DNA of 32,974 nt, taken from Sphacelaria rigidula (lineage: Eukaryota > Phaeophyceae > Sphacelariales). The translations under genes and the position numbers were made by a program. The stretch is from NCBI GenBank assembly GCA_964200075.2, contig CAXNAA020000035.1:1-32974 (forward strand), written 5' to 3'. The notes under the pieces are model-generated. The model worked only from the letters and a program-made list of their open reading frames with translations. It ran no database searches and was not told the origin of the DNA. Below, piece after piece: positions 19,984 to 30,154 of this stretch. Position 1 is the first letter of the stretch. Each line of letters starts with the position of its first letter.

Positions 19984-20259
19984 AGCAATGCTAAGATAGG
20001 GGTTGCGCGTTTCGATTTTGAGGCTCTCTCTCTTGTGAGAGCACGAATACATGGGGCTTACTGTGCAACCCTAACCTTTTCGGGACTGGACTCCCAGGAA
20101 CATGGTGCTTGCACGCTGGGGCCTGTTCGTGAATCGGCATCATTTTCAGTCTTTTCCAAGTAAAATGATGCCGCTTCACAAACTCGTCCATCCACCACGC
20201 AGAGCAGCCCCGAGAACCCTTTTAGCTGAACGAGTGCAGCCCCTACCGTAGTATCACTC
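19984..20259. mobile_element. MITE-like inverted repeat, GGTAGGGGTGC family
   Basis: AGCAATGCTAAGATAGGGGT at the left is mirrored by GCCCCTACCGTAGTATCACT at the right, with several mismatches. The left half (GAGGCTCT, then ACGAATACATGGGGCTTA) matches the inside of the copy at 12508-12643. An internal GTGCAACCCTAACC near 20061 repeats the terminal motif once more. Confidence 0.55.
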
Positions 20260-21688
20260 GTGGGAAACATTCAAGCCGCGGGTGCTCACTGGGATCCGCC
20301 GAAAACTTCGGAGTTCCGGTTGCTTCTTGGAGGAGCACCGGGAAAGACGTGGGATCGCGAGCGCTCGAAAGGGTGTTTGTACCAATGAAGAGTACCGTAG
20401 TCAGGGGGGGGGGGGGCGTAATTTTTACTGCGGCAAGGTGCAGGTCGATCAAATACCCTGGACGTCAGGGGCACCAACTTTTGTGTGGTTGGCGATTCAT
20501 ACTGAAGTCGGTCGCAAGTCGACCAAAGTAACTCGGCGGCAACAGCACCAACTCGAATGCACCACAACTACATGAGCTGGCGGCAGTGACAAATAGCAGA
20601 ATTCATAGCTGATATGGCGCCTGTATATTCGAATCCCTGGTCACGATCGATTGGGACGAACTTGAACGGATCGAAGTCATGTGTGTGAAAGACAGCGGCT
20701 AACTACAAGCCACACAATAGTTCTCGTTGAGGAAGACGTTGATCAACAAGCGGTATGTCGACTGTAACCTGCGGTGGTAGACGCTACGAAGGGAAACTAT
20801 CTCTAACTCAGAGGCTGGTAATGCTGAGACGACGCGAACAGGATCTGCACAGCACGTCTCACTGTAGAGAGGGAAAGGGGGCAAAATATCTGTAATAGCA
20901 AATGCGCGGCGTCCTCAGAAACCCCGCGGCGTACACGATGAGAGACAGCTCGAGATGGAAGGTGACAAAGTGCCTGCACGGTTGCGTGCTGTCGCGGCTG
21001 GAACGATATCACGGAAAATTACGGCCAGGCAAGAAGGCGGCATTTCGAAACGTGCTACAAGTATGCAGCGTACTAGGCGCGCGGAGACGCGCAGCCACAC
21101 AAGGGAGCGACAATCAAAATTAGGTGCTACAGATGAGCAGCTTGCAGAATGCAACGGGAAATGGCGCATGAACGGCGACGGAAGAACCGTGCGATTGTCG
21201 AAACATCCAAGGGGTGCCAACTATGTCCTGTACGAAGCCACGCAAATTCTGACTGCGAGGGCAGCACAGACACTACGAGTGGTCATAATCGTGTGATACC
21301 GTGTCCGTGAATGAGCAGTTTCGGGCGGGCTTGACAGCGGCTACACACCTAGAACACAACGGTCGGAAAGCGAAGGGCTTGCGAGGAAACAATGCTCCGA
21401 TGTCTTCAGTTGTAATCGTGAACAACTCCGAAGCACAGGGCTGAATGCCACAGCGACGTACTATAGTGTGGGCGTTCATCTGCAAGAGTCAATGCCCTGC
21501 GGAGTGCAGCACGGCCAGAGAAAAGCTTTTGAAAACAAGGCCGACCGAAAGCAGTGATTGTGCGGTGCTGCAGTCGCAAGGGCACTCAACGCTGAACGTG
21601 AATTAGGAGGTACCATTGAGCGCAATGAGCTGTGAGGCAGGCACAAGCTGTGCAGAGGCTACTGGAACAGGGGCAAAGCAGCATCACA
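20260..21688. other. Unassigned region
   Basis: It contains a G run at about 20405-20416 and short ORFs on both strands, including a 113-residue Arg/Thr-rich plus-strand frame at 20955-21296 with no recognised motif. Nothing else is supportable. Confidence 0.4.
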
Positions 21689-22085
21689 CAGACAATTCTA
21701 TGAATGAGGTTGTGCGATTAAATGAGATTCAGGCCCGAAGCAGTGCTTTCTCCACGCTTTTCGCGATGATTCCCGATGATATTTTCGTCGGCCTAGTGCC
21801 CCTCGATTGCGTAAATACTTTTTCAGCGCATTTTACCGACTCTGTGAGCTTACAGCGCCGACCGAAACCGTCATTTTCCTCGATGTCACCCCCAGCCCTC
21901 CCCCTTCAATAATCAGAGAAAATGGCGGTTTCGGTCACCGCTGTAACTACAAAGAGTCGGAGAAATACGCTGAGAGAGAGCACCCACGCGACCGAGGGGT
22001 ACTAGACCGACAAATAACTCATCGGGCCCCATCGCTGCAAGTGTGGCGAACGCACTGTTTTTGGCTTGAACCTCATTTTGGTGTG
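21689..22085. mobile_element. Fold-back element, second copy
   Basis: The left arm (about 21705-21890) and the reverse complement of the right arm (about 21910-22080) match over roughly 170 bp. Both arms match those of the element at 548-997 (shared blocks include GATGA, TCGTCGGCCTA, CGCATTTTACCGACTCTGTG). It directly abuts the LINE relic that begins at 22091. Exact ends and target duplication could not be fixed because no empty site is available. Confidence 0.7.
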
Positions 22086-22090
22086 CAGCC

Positions 22091-22760
22091 TTCATCGAAA
22101 TCAACCGCCGTCTCAGCGCGGCGTGGGCGCGTATCCGAAAATATAGCCGCCAACTCTACGACCGACCCAACGCCGAGCTATCCTTGAAAGTTCGACCGCT
22201 TAAAGCGGAGGTGGTGGAAGCTCTGTTGCATGGGTGTGCCACATGGACGCTACGTTCTGAGAACTTCGAGGGTCTGCGCACTGCTCATCACAAGCTCTTG
22301 CTGCGAGTGATTGGATTCCGCACGAACGATCGAACTGGTTACAAGACTCTTTCGTACAGAGGGGTGCACGAGATGATCAACTGCGAATGGATCGAGACGA
22401 CTATCCGCAAACGTCAGCTCTGGTTCGCCGCAGTCCTTGTCCGGCAGAAGGACACCCGCCTTTCCAAGCGTGTCATGAACGGTGGGCTTTCCACACGAGG
22501 ACCCCGAGGAGGTCGGCCGCCCCCCCAAGCAATGGGAGGATACCTTGAAGAAGACCCTACGTGCGCTAGGGGCTGTCCCGCACAAAGAAGCCCGACGAAA
22601 GTGGTTCGTCTACGGTGTAGAGGTTAACGATGCATATACGATTGGGTCACTGCGGCGAATGACCTGGGCAAATGGCATATTGGAGTCGGAAAGGGAGCGG
22701 AACTTGAGGACACGTGGCGACGTGCGGACAAGCGAGAATCAGACCGCCGTCAAAAGCGAG
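22091..22760 (+). pseudogene. LINE reverse-transcriptase C-terminal relic, frameshifted
   Basis: The frame from 22091 reads FIEINRRLSAAWARIRKYSR, then KAEVVEALLHGCATWTLRSE, LRTAHHKLLLRVIGF and IETTIRKRQLWFA. This is the segment that follows the RT catalytic core in LINE ORF2 proteins (the hallmark is LL.GC.TW.L, then a TAHH...R..G block). At a run of seven C (about 22519) the sense moves to the next frame, GRPPKQWEDTLKKTLRALGA, continuing to about 22760. One C fewer would join the two frames, so this is either a real indel or a homopolymer sequencing error. RT catalytic motifs upstream are missing; a fold-back element sits there instead. The family differs from the relic at 8020. Confidence 0.8.
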
Positions 22761-22874
22761 AGGATGCTGCGTCGAGGGCTGCCAATCGGAGAATCCTGTC
22801 TGCTGATATCGGTTGTTGATCATGTCCTTAGTCAGTGGCTCTGCGGTGCCCACTCGTGTGTGTCTGTATCTACT

Positions 22875-23160
22875 CTGCTTCCCTGAATCCCTTTTGGGCC
22901 TTTTCCTTTTCCCCCCTTTTCCCCCTTTTTTTTCTCCTTTCTTTCCTCCTTTTTTTTCCATCGTTTCATTGTATTTTTTTATTTCGCTCTGCACTTTTTT
23001 ATTTTTTCCTTTTTTTTGTTTTAGGTTGGCCATTTCTTTCTGTGCTTTGCTTGCGTTGACTTTCTGCTTACCTGTTTTTTCTTACGACTTAGTCTGCTAT
23101 GTCGTTCTGTTCGACCCCCCCTCCCCCCCCTTTTTCTGTCCCTTCTTTTACTCAGAGCGC
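22875..23160 (+). repeat. Polypyrimidine (T/C) tract
   Basis: Nearly 300 bases are dominated by runs of T and C on the plus strand, with almost no A. It follows the LINE relic. Hydrophobic Phe/Leu/Ser-rich ORFs across it are composition artefacts. Confidence 0.8.
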
Positions 23161-23213
23161 GTTTCAGTTTCGCTTTTCTTGGGTACGTCTATCATGAGAC
23201 CACGGCTGGACTC

Positions 23214-23894
23214 GTGGGGGATCAGTCAAAGTGCGACAGTAAAAAAAATCAAAATAAAAAATCAGCCTCAATTTATGGAATTGTCTGCTGTAGGGTGTAT
23301 CACGAGAGCACGCTGAGGCTATGTTCATGGGCAGTGCTGTGGCAGCGGAAAGGTGTCACTGCTCCGTCCTTCGGAAGGGCAGAAAAATGTCTATCTTTTC
23401 TGTGCAGGAGGCTTGGGTTGGTAGCACGTATGTGTAGGTACCTAGCCCGTGAGGTCGTAACGGTTCAGAAAAAGCAAGTGACATACAGTAAGGCACAGCA
23501 TGATGTGGTGGTACCAACGTGTGCAACTCAGGCGGAAGCTCGTGGCCTCGATCGAGGTTGCTCAAACCGCGGTTTGCACGACGGCGGTCGGAGGCTGTGG
23601 TGGTGTGCGGTCCAACACGATAGTGCAGAAACGAACAGCACGTATCCGCACGTAGCACAGCAGTTGAGTTCGATGGGTAAACCGTTCATCGTAGGCAATG
23701 GACAAAAGTCAAACCTACTTCACGCAGAAACAACAGCGGGCAACAGCCGTATTCTACAGCGGGTGAAAGGCGCGTTACGACTGTACCACTCTGTATTGCA
23801 ACAACAAGCAGGGAGCGGCAAACAGAGGGAGCGGGGCTATACCACAGCAGTCACGGGAGTACGACAACGCAGGCTATGTGGAAAATCCATCTAG
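23214..23894 (+). other. Unidentified 226-codon open frame
   Basis: This is the longest plus-strand ORF in the window outside repeats, ending 44 bp before the LTR element's target duplication. It begins Lys/Asn-rich, then has a basic, Cys- and Gln-containing middle. I recognise no domain. The stretch SKAQHDVVVPTCATQAEARG is vaguely reminiscent of copia-type RNase H, but the catalytic context is absent, so I do not claim it. It may be chance, since one ORF of this size is not extraordinary in 33 kb. Confidence 0.25.
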
Positions 23895-23937
23895 CAACCG
23901 GGAAGGACACGGGTCGGTGTCGACGCCAATGCCAAGG

Positions 23938-23941
23938 GGTA
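23938..23941. repeat. Target-site duplication GGTA (left)
   Basis: The four bases immediately before the left LTR. They match the four bases after the right LTR (31235-31238). A 4-bp match alone can be chance; it gains weight from the LTR, PBS and PPT positions. Confidence 0.55.
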
Positions 23942-24382
23942 TGTCATGGCTCGATACTCTAGCTGGGAATGGTGCCAGTTCAGTGGGCACCAGGCTAGCG
24001 GTTCAAGCACAATCATTAGTATCGAATCCATTGAGCTCGATTTGCTAGGTGGGGAGTCAACCCACACACCAATGACCAGGCGCCATGCCCATGGTTCGCC
24101 GGAGACAAGACCCATATAATGCGTGCGATGCGGGCTTACATTTGTGAAGACCGAAGACTCCTCTGAGATAGCAGTCCGTGATAGTGCTGATGCTTCTTGT
24201 ATTATTGGCAACCGGCTGGTAGTTGCTATTCGCGCGTTGAGATACGTTCCCAAAAGACTGTGCCCAAGTAGGGGGCACTGTCGAAATCAATCAGACTCAG
24301 AATGGCCCGTGACCTGTCGGGCTAGACAACGCAAGGGTATGACACATGGAATCTACTCGACTTAACCGATAAATCCGGAACG
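23942..24382 (-). repeat. LTR (3' LTR in element orientation)
   Basis: 441 bp, differing from the other LTR by about eight single-base changes and a 6-bp length difference near its 24365 end. The outer end is TG. The inner end is CG where the partner has CA, a likely single transition at the LTR terminus. A CATATAAT motif occurs at about 24113. Confidence 0.75.
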
Positions 24383-24389
24383 TCCCCCC

Positions 24390-24644
24390 AGCCTTTTAAT
24401 AAGGCTAAGCGAAAGAAATGTGGGAAACGAAGCCTGTGCATCAACACCTGAAATAAGGAAACGTAAAAAACCTGCAACTAATGTTGCAGGGGGAAACTCG
24501 GTATCTAATAGATAGGTAAACCCCGTTAGACGGGGGAAACCCTATCCGTTAGGAAAGGAAAAAAATGTCTAGCGCCCCTTCCAATCGACAGAAACCGCAG
24601 ACAAGTGCGATCACTGTCGTTTTCCCGGGACCTCAGTTAGACTG
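24390..24644. repeat. Row of small hairpins with A/T-rich loops
   Basis: Six short stem-loops are visible: AGCCTT-TTAAT-AAGGCT (24390-24406), CCTGCAAC-TAAT-GTTGCAGG (24471-24490), TATCT-AAT-AGATA (24502-24514), CCCCGT-TAG-ACGGGG (24521-24535), CCTATCC-GTTA-GGAAAGG (24541-24558, one mismatch) and CAGT-TAG-ACTG (24634-24644). Several are followed by GGGGGAAAC or GGTAAAC. In element orientation the row lies immediately upstream of the 3' LTR. It matches no RNA class I know. Confidence 0.6.
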
Positions 24645-25309
24645 GAGAACGATTAGCTAATTCGCTGCATCGCGCGTCGACACCCTAGATCAGTTACACT
24701 GAATTCCAGGGTAGTGCGGGGCTTTGACCACATCCAACTTACGTTGGATTCGCTAAAAACAAACTTTCCACGAACTCATCAGTAGTTACAGGAGTGCAGC
24801 TTTTGGGAAGTGCTTCCCTGTAACTACTGATGTTTATGCTACGAAGAATAGAGCCCACCCGCCTTGGCTCATAAATGTATTTGCATGTTACAAAATGGGA
24901 ACCAGACGAGGCCAAGGAACGACAAAAAGAAGATAAACAAAAACAGGCACACTCGCAATTCACACTGAAGAGTACGGTACCAACAATTCATCTTGCTTTT
25001 TTTACAACCGTATTCCTCTCGCAATGGTATCGTATACCACATCACACAACAGCCATTCGTACACGTCCATGGCTGCAGTCTATCTTTGGCTCCTCCGTTC
25101 CAGCTTGGGGCGCTCAACTTTCAAGCGAGATGGCTGTTTCCAGTCTCCATCTTCGTATCGTACTCGCCGAAAGAAATTCCCACAATCATGCACGTGGTAC
25201 TTCAGCTCGGCACTGGTGTAGCCTTTCCAGTATTGCACCTATGGCGAAAGCTTCAAGGCATCACTACGTGGGGAAGCGGGGCGTATCGAGTGCGATGGCG
25301 GGGTCGAAG

Positions 25310-25600
25310 AAACTGTGGGGTGATACAGGTGCAGAAGGCTCATGACGCATGAGGAACTGGGATCAAAGGAAAGGTGTGGACGATTAAGACGAAAGAAACG
25401 TGCCAAACGTGCGATGCTAGACAGGGAAATATCGAAATATTTTGATGTTTTGCAAGGAGTCGCACCAGGATGTACGTTATCACCCTCTCCAACCGAGGTA
25501 GTCTTTGATGACCTGATACAAGCATTAGACATGGCAAAGCAAGGGGTGCAGTTGATGAAACAACTGGAAACAGCGCAGCTGGCCGCAGCTAAGAGAATAC
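25310..25600 (+). pseudogene. Nested LINE reverse-transcriptase fragment
   Basis: VQKAHD (before 25352) fits RT motif A. GIKGKVWTIK follows in another frame. The frame from 25342 then gives LDREISKYFDVLQGVAPGCTLSPSP, split here as LDREISKYFDVLQGV and APGCTLSP; the QGV.QGC.LSP block is a hallmark of LINE RTs, followed by DDLIQALDMAKQGV. Frames shift at least twice. Directly after KQGV the sense jumps to LETAQLAAAKRIL, normally found far downstream near the C-terminus, so an internal deletion has removed the FADD catalytic region. Orientation is opposite to the host LTR element, consistent with nested insertion. Confidence 0.75.
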
Positions 25601-25790
25601 TTTGATGCTGAAACGGTGCGAATGGCAGCAAAGAAAAGAATACTTGGATGCAATAAAAATAGTGAAGAAGATGGAAACAGTACAGAGTGCAACAGCTCAG
25701 ACACTACTTGGATGAAGTGAAGTTGGTGAAGGAGTTGGGGAACAGTGCAGATTACAGCAGCTAGGGGAATTACTTGGATGCTCGATACAA
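25550..25790 (+). repeat. Degenerate tandem copies of a LINE C-terminal segment
   Basis: The coding motif (M)(E)T.Q.A.A..(I/L)LG recurs about four times. TTGGATG-type ends fall near 25602, 25644, 25708 and 25774, giving spacings of about 42, 64 and 66 bp. Each copy resembles AAAKRILGC of LINE proteins but in shifting frames. This is a small tandem array grown out of transposon coding sequence. Confidence 0.5.
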
Positions 25791-26357
25791 ATAGGTACGC
25801 CCCCCCCCCCTTTGAAGTCGTTCCCTTTTCCCCACCCGTCAGTGCCTGGAACAACGCAGAGTTCTCGACAATCCAACATGGTGACAGATACAGGCAATGC
25901 AGTCGAACGCGACACAAATTCAGGGGTCAGGTGGAATGTATGGGTGTGGCGTTCCAGTTTGGTCCCCCTCAGGGTGTGACGCAAACACTTCGGGTATGAG
26001 GTGTTTCGGATGGGGTGGGCGGATATGGAGGGAACTTCTTGCTATGGAGACAGCGGTCGTACGTGTATATTGTTTACGGCCAGTCCAGTGCTCGAAGGGG
26101 AATGTGTCAGACGGTAGCATGGCGTCGGGGCGTCGGGTAGGGTACGGTTGCGCAAGAGTGTGCGTGAAACGTACTCTCTCTGGGACCAAGATTTGTACAA
26201 TTCTGTAATTTTTTCAGCAGCCGTCCCCCTAGGTTTTTGAATCCTGTGAAACTGTAGACATAATCATGGCGGGAATAAAAAATAAACAAGGTATGCTGAG
26301 TAAAAATATAATAATGAGGTACGTTGTACTAAGTATACCGAGACAAAGCACAGAAAT

Positions 26358-26857
26358 GACAAGAGACATGCCCTCACACGCATGACTTGTACATTGACGC
26401 TCATTGGGCGAGAGTCTAGTTCGTATGCCATATCCTAGCTGAGCCACCATGAGACGACCGGATTGTGGTGGTGAAGTCTTGCTGCAGTTATACGGCATGC
26501 AAGGGGAGAGCGCGCGTTTACCTACATCGTGCGGCAATACTATTGGCTTTCCTCCTTGTTTAGAATATCGGTCAGCAGGGCGCCTAGAATGCTACGCTCC
26601 TGGACAAACTGTCCAAGGTACCTGGTGGCTTTAGAAACGAACGTGGTTTTTCGATTGCATGGACGTGACGTCTGAGCAATTGCGTTGCAGTTGGAGGGGG
26701 CTGGTTGTATGCCGGTATTATCGATTAACAGGCTAAGGAACCTGTGAGACCCTGCAGTGAAGATATATTTGGCGAACTTGGCGAATTTCACTGAACATGA
26801 AATCGTGCAGTCGACAAACTTTGCCGGGGAAAGTTGGGTGAGCAACACCTCGGTCAT
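26358..26857 (-). pseudogene. Ty3/gypsy pol remnant: RT end and RNase H start
   Basis: The minus-strand frame from 26857 to 26540 contains LIDNTGIQP, AIAQTSRPCN and YLGQFVQERSILGALLTDIL. This is the connection region after gypsy-type RT, where FLGH.I...GI.PDP and a LRSFLG..YYR.FI...S.IAAPLT..L block are expected. About 120 bp further on, RLSPNERQCTSHACEGMSLV (26420-26358) fits the start of gypsy RNase H (SRTLSP.ERNYS.TE.E.LAVV). The catalytic YxDD block upstream is not readable and several consensus residues are changed, so the copy is dead. Strand and order agree with the LTR structure. Confidence 0.7.
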
Positions 26858-27076
26858 GAAGCTTGTGCATTTCTTTTCTGATCATGCGGCGTTCTCATGG
26901 TGGGAAACCGCGTTGTTTTGTGGCAAAGGGTGTGCACGCGAGACACCAACCAGCAAAAAATATGGAACTCGTGCTTCGCCCCCCCGAGGGGGTTCAGCGA
27001 CCACATCGGCGGAATGAGTGTCTGAAAACCATATGTAGGGTCTGTAGGAAATGTCAAAGACACGGTACGTAGTCGC

Positions 27077-27398
27077 GCAGTCACCTTGCATGGTACGCTA
27101 GACATGAAGGGCAAAAAGATAGAGCAGGGCGACTAAGTCTGCGTACTGCATAAGTAATGACAAGACATTGCACGAACATATTTGGCAGTCACCTTGCATG
27201 GTACGCTAGACATGAAGGGCAAAAAGATAAAGCAGGGCCACTAAGTCTGCGTACTGCATAAGTAATGACAAGATATTGCACGAAAATATTTGGCAGTCAC
27301 CTTGCATGGTACGCTAGACATGAAGGGCAAAAAGATAAAGCAGGGCAACTACGTACGTCTGCGTACTGCATAAGTAATGACAAGGCAATCCATGGGAA
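27077..27398. repeat. 108-bp tandem repeat, three copies
   Basis: Copies begin GCAGTCACCTTGCATGGTAC at 27077, 27185 and 27293. The first two run their full length with few changes; the third gains a short insertion (ACGTACGT) and diverges after about 100 bp. No protein frame is maintained. Confidence 0.95.
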
Positions 27399-27627
27399 GA
27401 TGAGTGGCAGCATGATATCGAAAACCAAGTTCGAAGCAACTGAACAATGTATTATCCAACTACGGTACCGCGAAGGAACAAGGTAGTATCCAACTACGGT
27501 ACAGGATGCGTCAATAAGTCAACCTGGTGAATAGCAAATCCTACAATCGATAACCAGTGTGGGATAAAATGGGGATCCTATTTAGTAGCACCAAGGTAAT
27601 GACCCTGCTACCAAATGCTCTGAAAAG

Positions 27628-27727
27628 GTACCCGGGATTAGCGACACCAAACCAAATTGCGGACACTCCATAAAAACGTACCCGGTATTAGCTAAACCAC
27701 ACCAAGTTGCAGACACTCCACGCGGGA
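27628..27727. repeat. 50-bp tandem duplication
   Basis: GTACCCGG(G/T)ATTAGC starts at 27628 and 27678, and both units end in GACACTCCA plus a few bases. Two degenerate copies only. Confidence 0.75.
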
Positions 27728-28694
27728 ACATACCGTCATTGGCAAACCGTTCGGTGTTTCCTGCGTGTCCTCCCCAACGCAATGACGTTTAGCGCCGGCT
27801 CCCTCTGCGGGATGCGACACACCCAGGACAAGAGTGTGGGTGAAACAAGGGCGGAAGTAATCGCGGGCGTGGTTAGTATACGTTGGAAGTCTTGGGGTAC
27901 ATGAAAATATGGCTCGGTTTCATACCACGTGACGCAGATCGAAATGTCGTGTGCCGGGCGGTAAACTCGGCGTTTCGGCCTTGCGAACCAGGTAGATGAA
28001 ACGATTACCAGTGGAATCCTGCTCAAGCATGATGAGTACAGGCGGCGCGACAGACAAGGCCCTGCAGATAGCCTACACCCGCGCGGTCAAAGAAAAACAT
28101 CGCGAACGCCAAACACAAAACAAAATTACCAGAACATGAAATAAAAAATAGTGCCGCGCATAATTATCGAGCACTCAAAATACAATCGAGGGGCTCAAAA
28201 GACAGTTATGGTAGACGCGACACCCGGAGATGCTGACAATATGAGTATGTAAAATGAAAGAAAAGCAAACAAGATCGAAATAAAATGGAAGCTTTACTGC
28301 ATGCGTATTCTACAAATCCTCATGGCCACAATAAAAATGCGACCCCGGAAGCAAAGTACATACTGATCATGGTGGGTTGTTCTGCAATAAAACTACCGGG
28401 ATACTATAGAGAATGCCTAGAACACGATCATTGCTGGTAAGGTACAGCGATGATGTTATGACTGACCAGGTGTAGATCAGGCGAAGGTAATACAATGCAC
28501 GCGACAAATGATAAAACAAAAATACTGTGCGATCAGAGCGAAGCAAGGTTCATGGAGAAAATGAGGGCGGAAAATGCACGTGCACCTGACAACATGCAAT
28601 GTGATAGCGAGCGAGAAAAGTATAACCGACAGTAGGTGGTAGAGGCAAAAGCACCACAAGCGGGACAATGACAGCCAACCAGGGTAGTAGAAAG

Positions 28695-28839
28695 CACGGT
28701 GGAAACTCCAGCAGCAGCAACAACAACATACAACAACAACAGCAGCAGCAACAGTCGTAATAGGTAACAGCAACAACAGAAAGCAGAAAACAACAACAGC
28801 AGCAGGAACAACAACATACAACAGCAGCAGCAACAACAT

Positions 28840-28919
<80 letters not shown>

Positions 28920-28927
28920 AACAACAT

Positions 28928-28966
<39 letters not shown>

Positions 28967-29007
28967 GCAGCAGGAACAACAACATACAACAGCAGCAGCA
29001 ACAACAT

Positions 29008-29043
<36 letters not shown>

Positions 29044-29052
29044 TACAATAAC
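28695..29052 (+). repeat. (CAA)n/(CAG)n microsatellite with larger internal duplication
   Basis: Long runs of CAA are interrupted by CAG and ACATACA blocks. A block reading AGCAGCAGGAACAACAACAT and onward occurs twice (from about 28797 and 28966), so the array has also grown in units of about 170 bp. Minus-strand poly-Val, poly-Leu and poly-Cys ORFs over it are artefacts. Confidence 0.95.
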
Positions 29053-29121
29053 AACACGGCTTCACAGCTTCCGCAGCTGTCTGGAGCCTGATGTCCCGAA
29101 ACGCCCCGACGTAATTGTTGT
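29046..29121 (+). repeat. About 75-bp direct repeat, copy 1
   Basis: It contains CAGCTTCCGCAGCTGTCTGG and a CCCCGACGTA end, and matches 30155-30230. Each copy closes a CAA-rich stretch, suggesting one unit of repeat plus flank was duplicated about 1.1 kb apart. Confidence 0.8.
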
Positions 29122-29226
29122 CGAGAAGGACCGGCCCTCAAAAGTTGGTTATCAAAGGGTTGTCATCAATCCAAGCAACCGCAGTCATGAACAGTACGGG
29201 CAGCAGCAGCTTCAAAACGAATTTTT

Positions 29227-29388
29227 AAATTACCGACCAACCCGTACACACAATTAGTAACATGTGTGATCCCGACCAAAAGTGATGATGGTGACGCGAT
29301 GCAGTCTAAATTCCCGGCCAACCCGTACACACAATTAGTAACATGTGTGATCCCGACCAAACGGGATGATGGTGACGCGATGCAAGGA
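29227..29388. repeat. 81-bp tandem repeat, two copies
   Basis: The units at 29227-29307 and 29308-29388 share CCCGTACACACAATTAGTAA and GATGATGGTGACGCGATGCA with few differences. Confidence 0.9.
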
Positions 29389-29721
29389 AAGCCACTATAG
29401 TGTGCGGGTAGGCCACAACAGCGGACAACGTCTCATCACCACGAAGAGGTGCATTTCAGGGGAACAGATGCGTGGGGACCTCGGTGTAACAATTTAGGCA
29501 CATACGGTGATGACAATCGTTTATCGGAAAAAGCTCATGCGGTCAAAGTTGGGCACCGTACAAGCAGCAGAGTGGGAAACTACGCGAGTGGGGAAACTAC
29601 TCGTGACTTTACATGCTGGTGTAAGAGGCATTACGCGCACATGAGGGCTAAACAGACAGTGCGATAGCCAGCAGGGTACAACTACCCATGGGCGGTGAAG
29701 TCGAAAATCGCAACGCCTCAG

Positions 29722-29835
29722 GCGGGACAGTAACCGCAGAGCAGCAAAACAAAACCGGGACAGTAGCCGCCGAGCAGCAGAACAAAATTGCATTGTTCTT
29801 TAGGCGGAATAGTAACCACACAGCAGGGTAACAGC
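29722..29835. repeat. Degenerate about 34-45-bp repeats
   Basis: GGGACAGTAACCGC, GGGACAGTAGCCGC and GGAATAGTAACCAC occur in series, each followed by AGCAGC-rich sequence. Three diverged units. Confidence 0.5.
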
Positions 29836-29998
29836 CGCAGCAACATGAAAATTTATAGTATCGCCAAAAGCGACAGCAACACAGCAAAGCAGCAGAGACC
29901 GCAGCGGCCGTAACAACAGCAGACGATAACAGGCAGAAGCAACGCCACCACCACCATCACCAACAACAACAACAACAACGGCCGATAACAAGAGCGAA

Positions 29999-30146
29999 AG
30001 ACGGCAGCAGCAGCACAATAACAAAAACAAAGGACAACAACGAAGCGCAGCATCCAAACAACGAACAGCCACAGACGGTAGCAGCAGTACAATAACAGAA
30101 ACAAAGGACAACAACGAACCGCAGCAAACAAACAACGAACAGCCAC
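29999..30146. repeat. 74-bp tandem repeat, two copies
   Basis: AGACGG(C/T)AGCAGCAG starts at 29999 and 30073. Both units run to AACGAACAGCCAC with a handful of substitutions. CAA/CAG-rich composition. Confidence 0.85.
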
Positions 30147-30154
30147 GACAACGG

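Noticed and set aside
22813-23316. Hydrophobic 167-residue ORF resembling a membrane protein
   Set aside because: Its Phe/Leu/Ser content is dictated by the pyrimidine tract.
27077-27398. Regularly spaced repeats as a CRISPR array
   Set aside because: The 108-bp units are contiguous without spacers and the window is eukaryotic.
28477-29141. Long minus-strand ORFs of poly-Val, poly-Leu and poly-Cys
   Set aside because: Translations of the CAA/CAG microsatellite; no biological frame.
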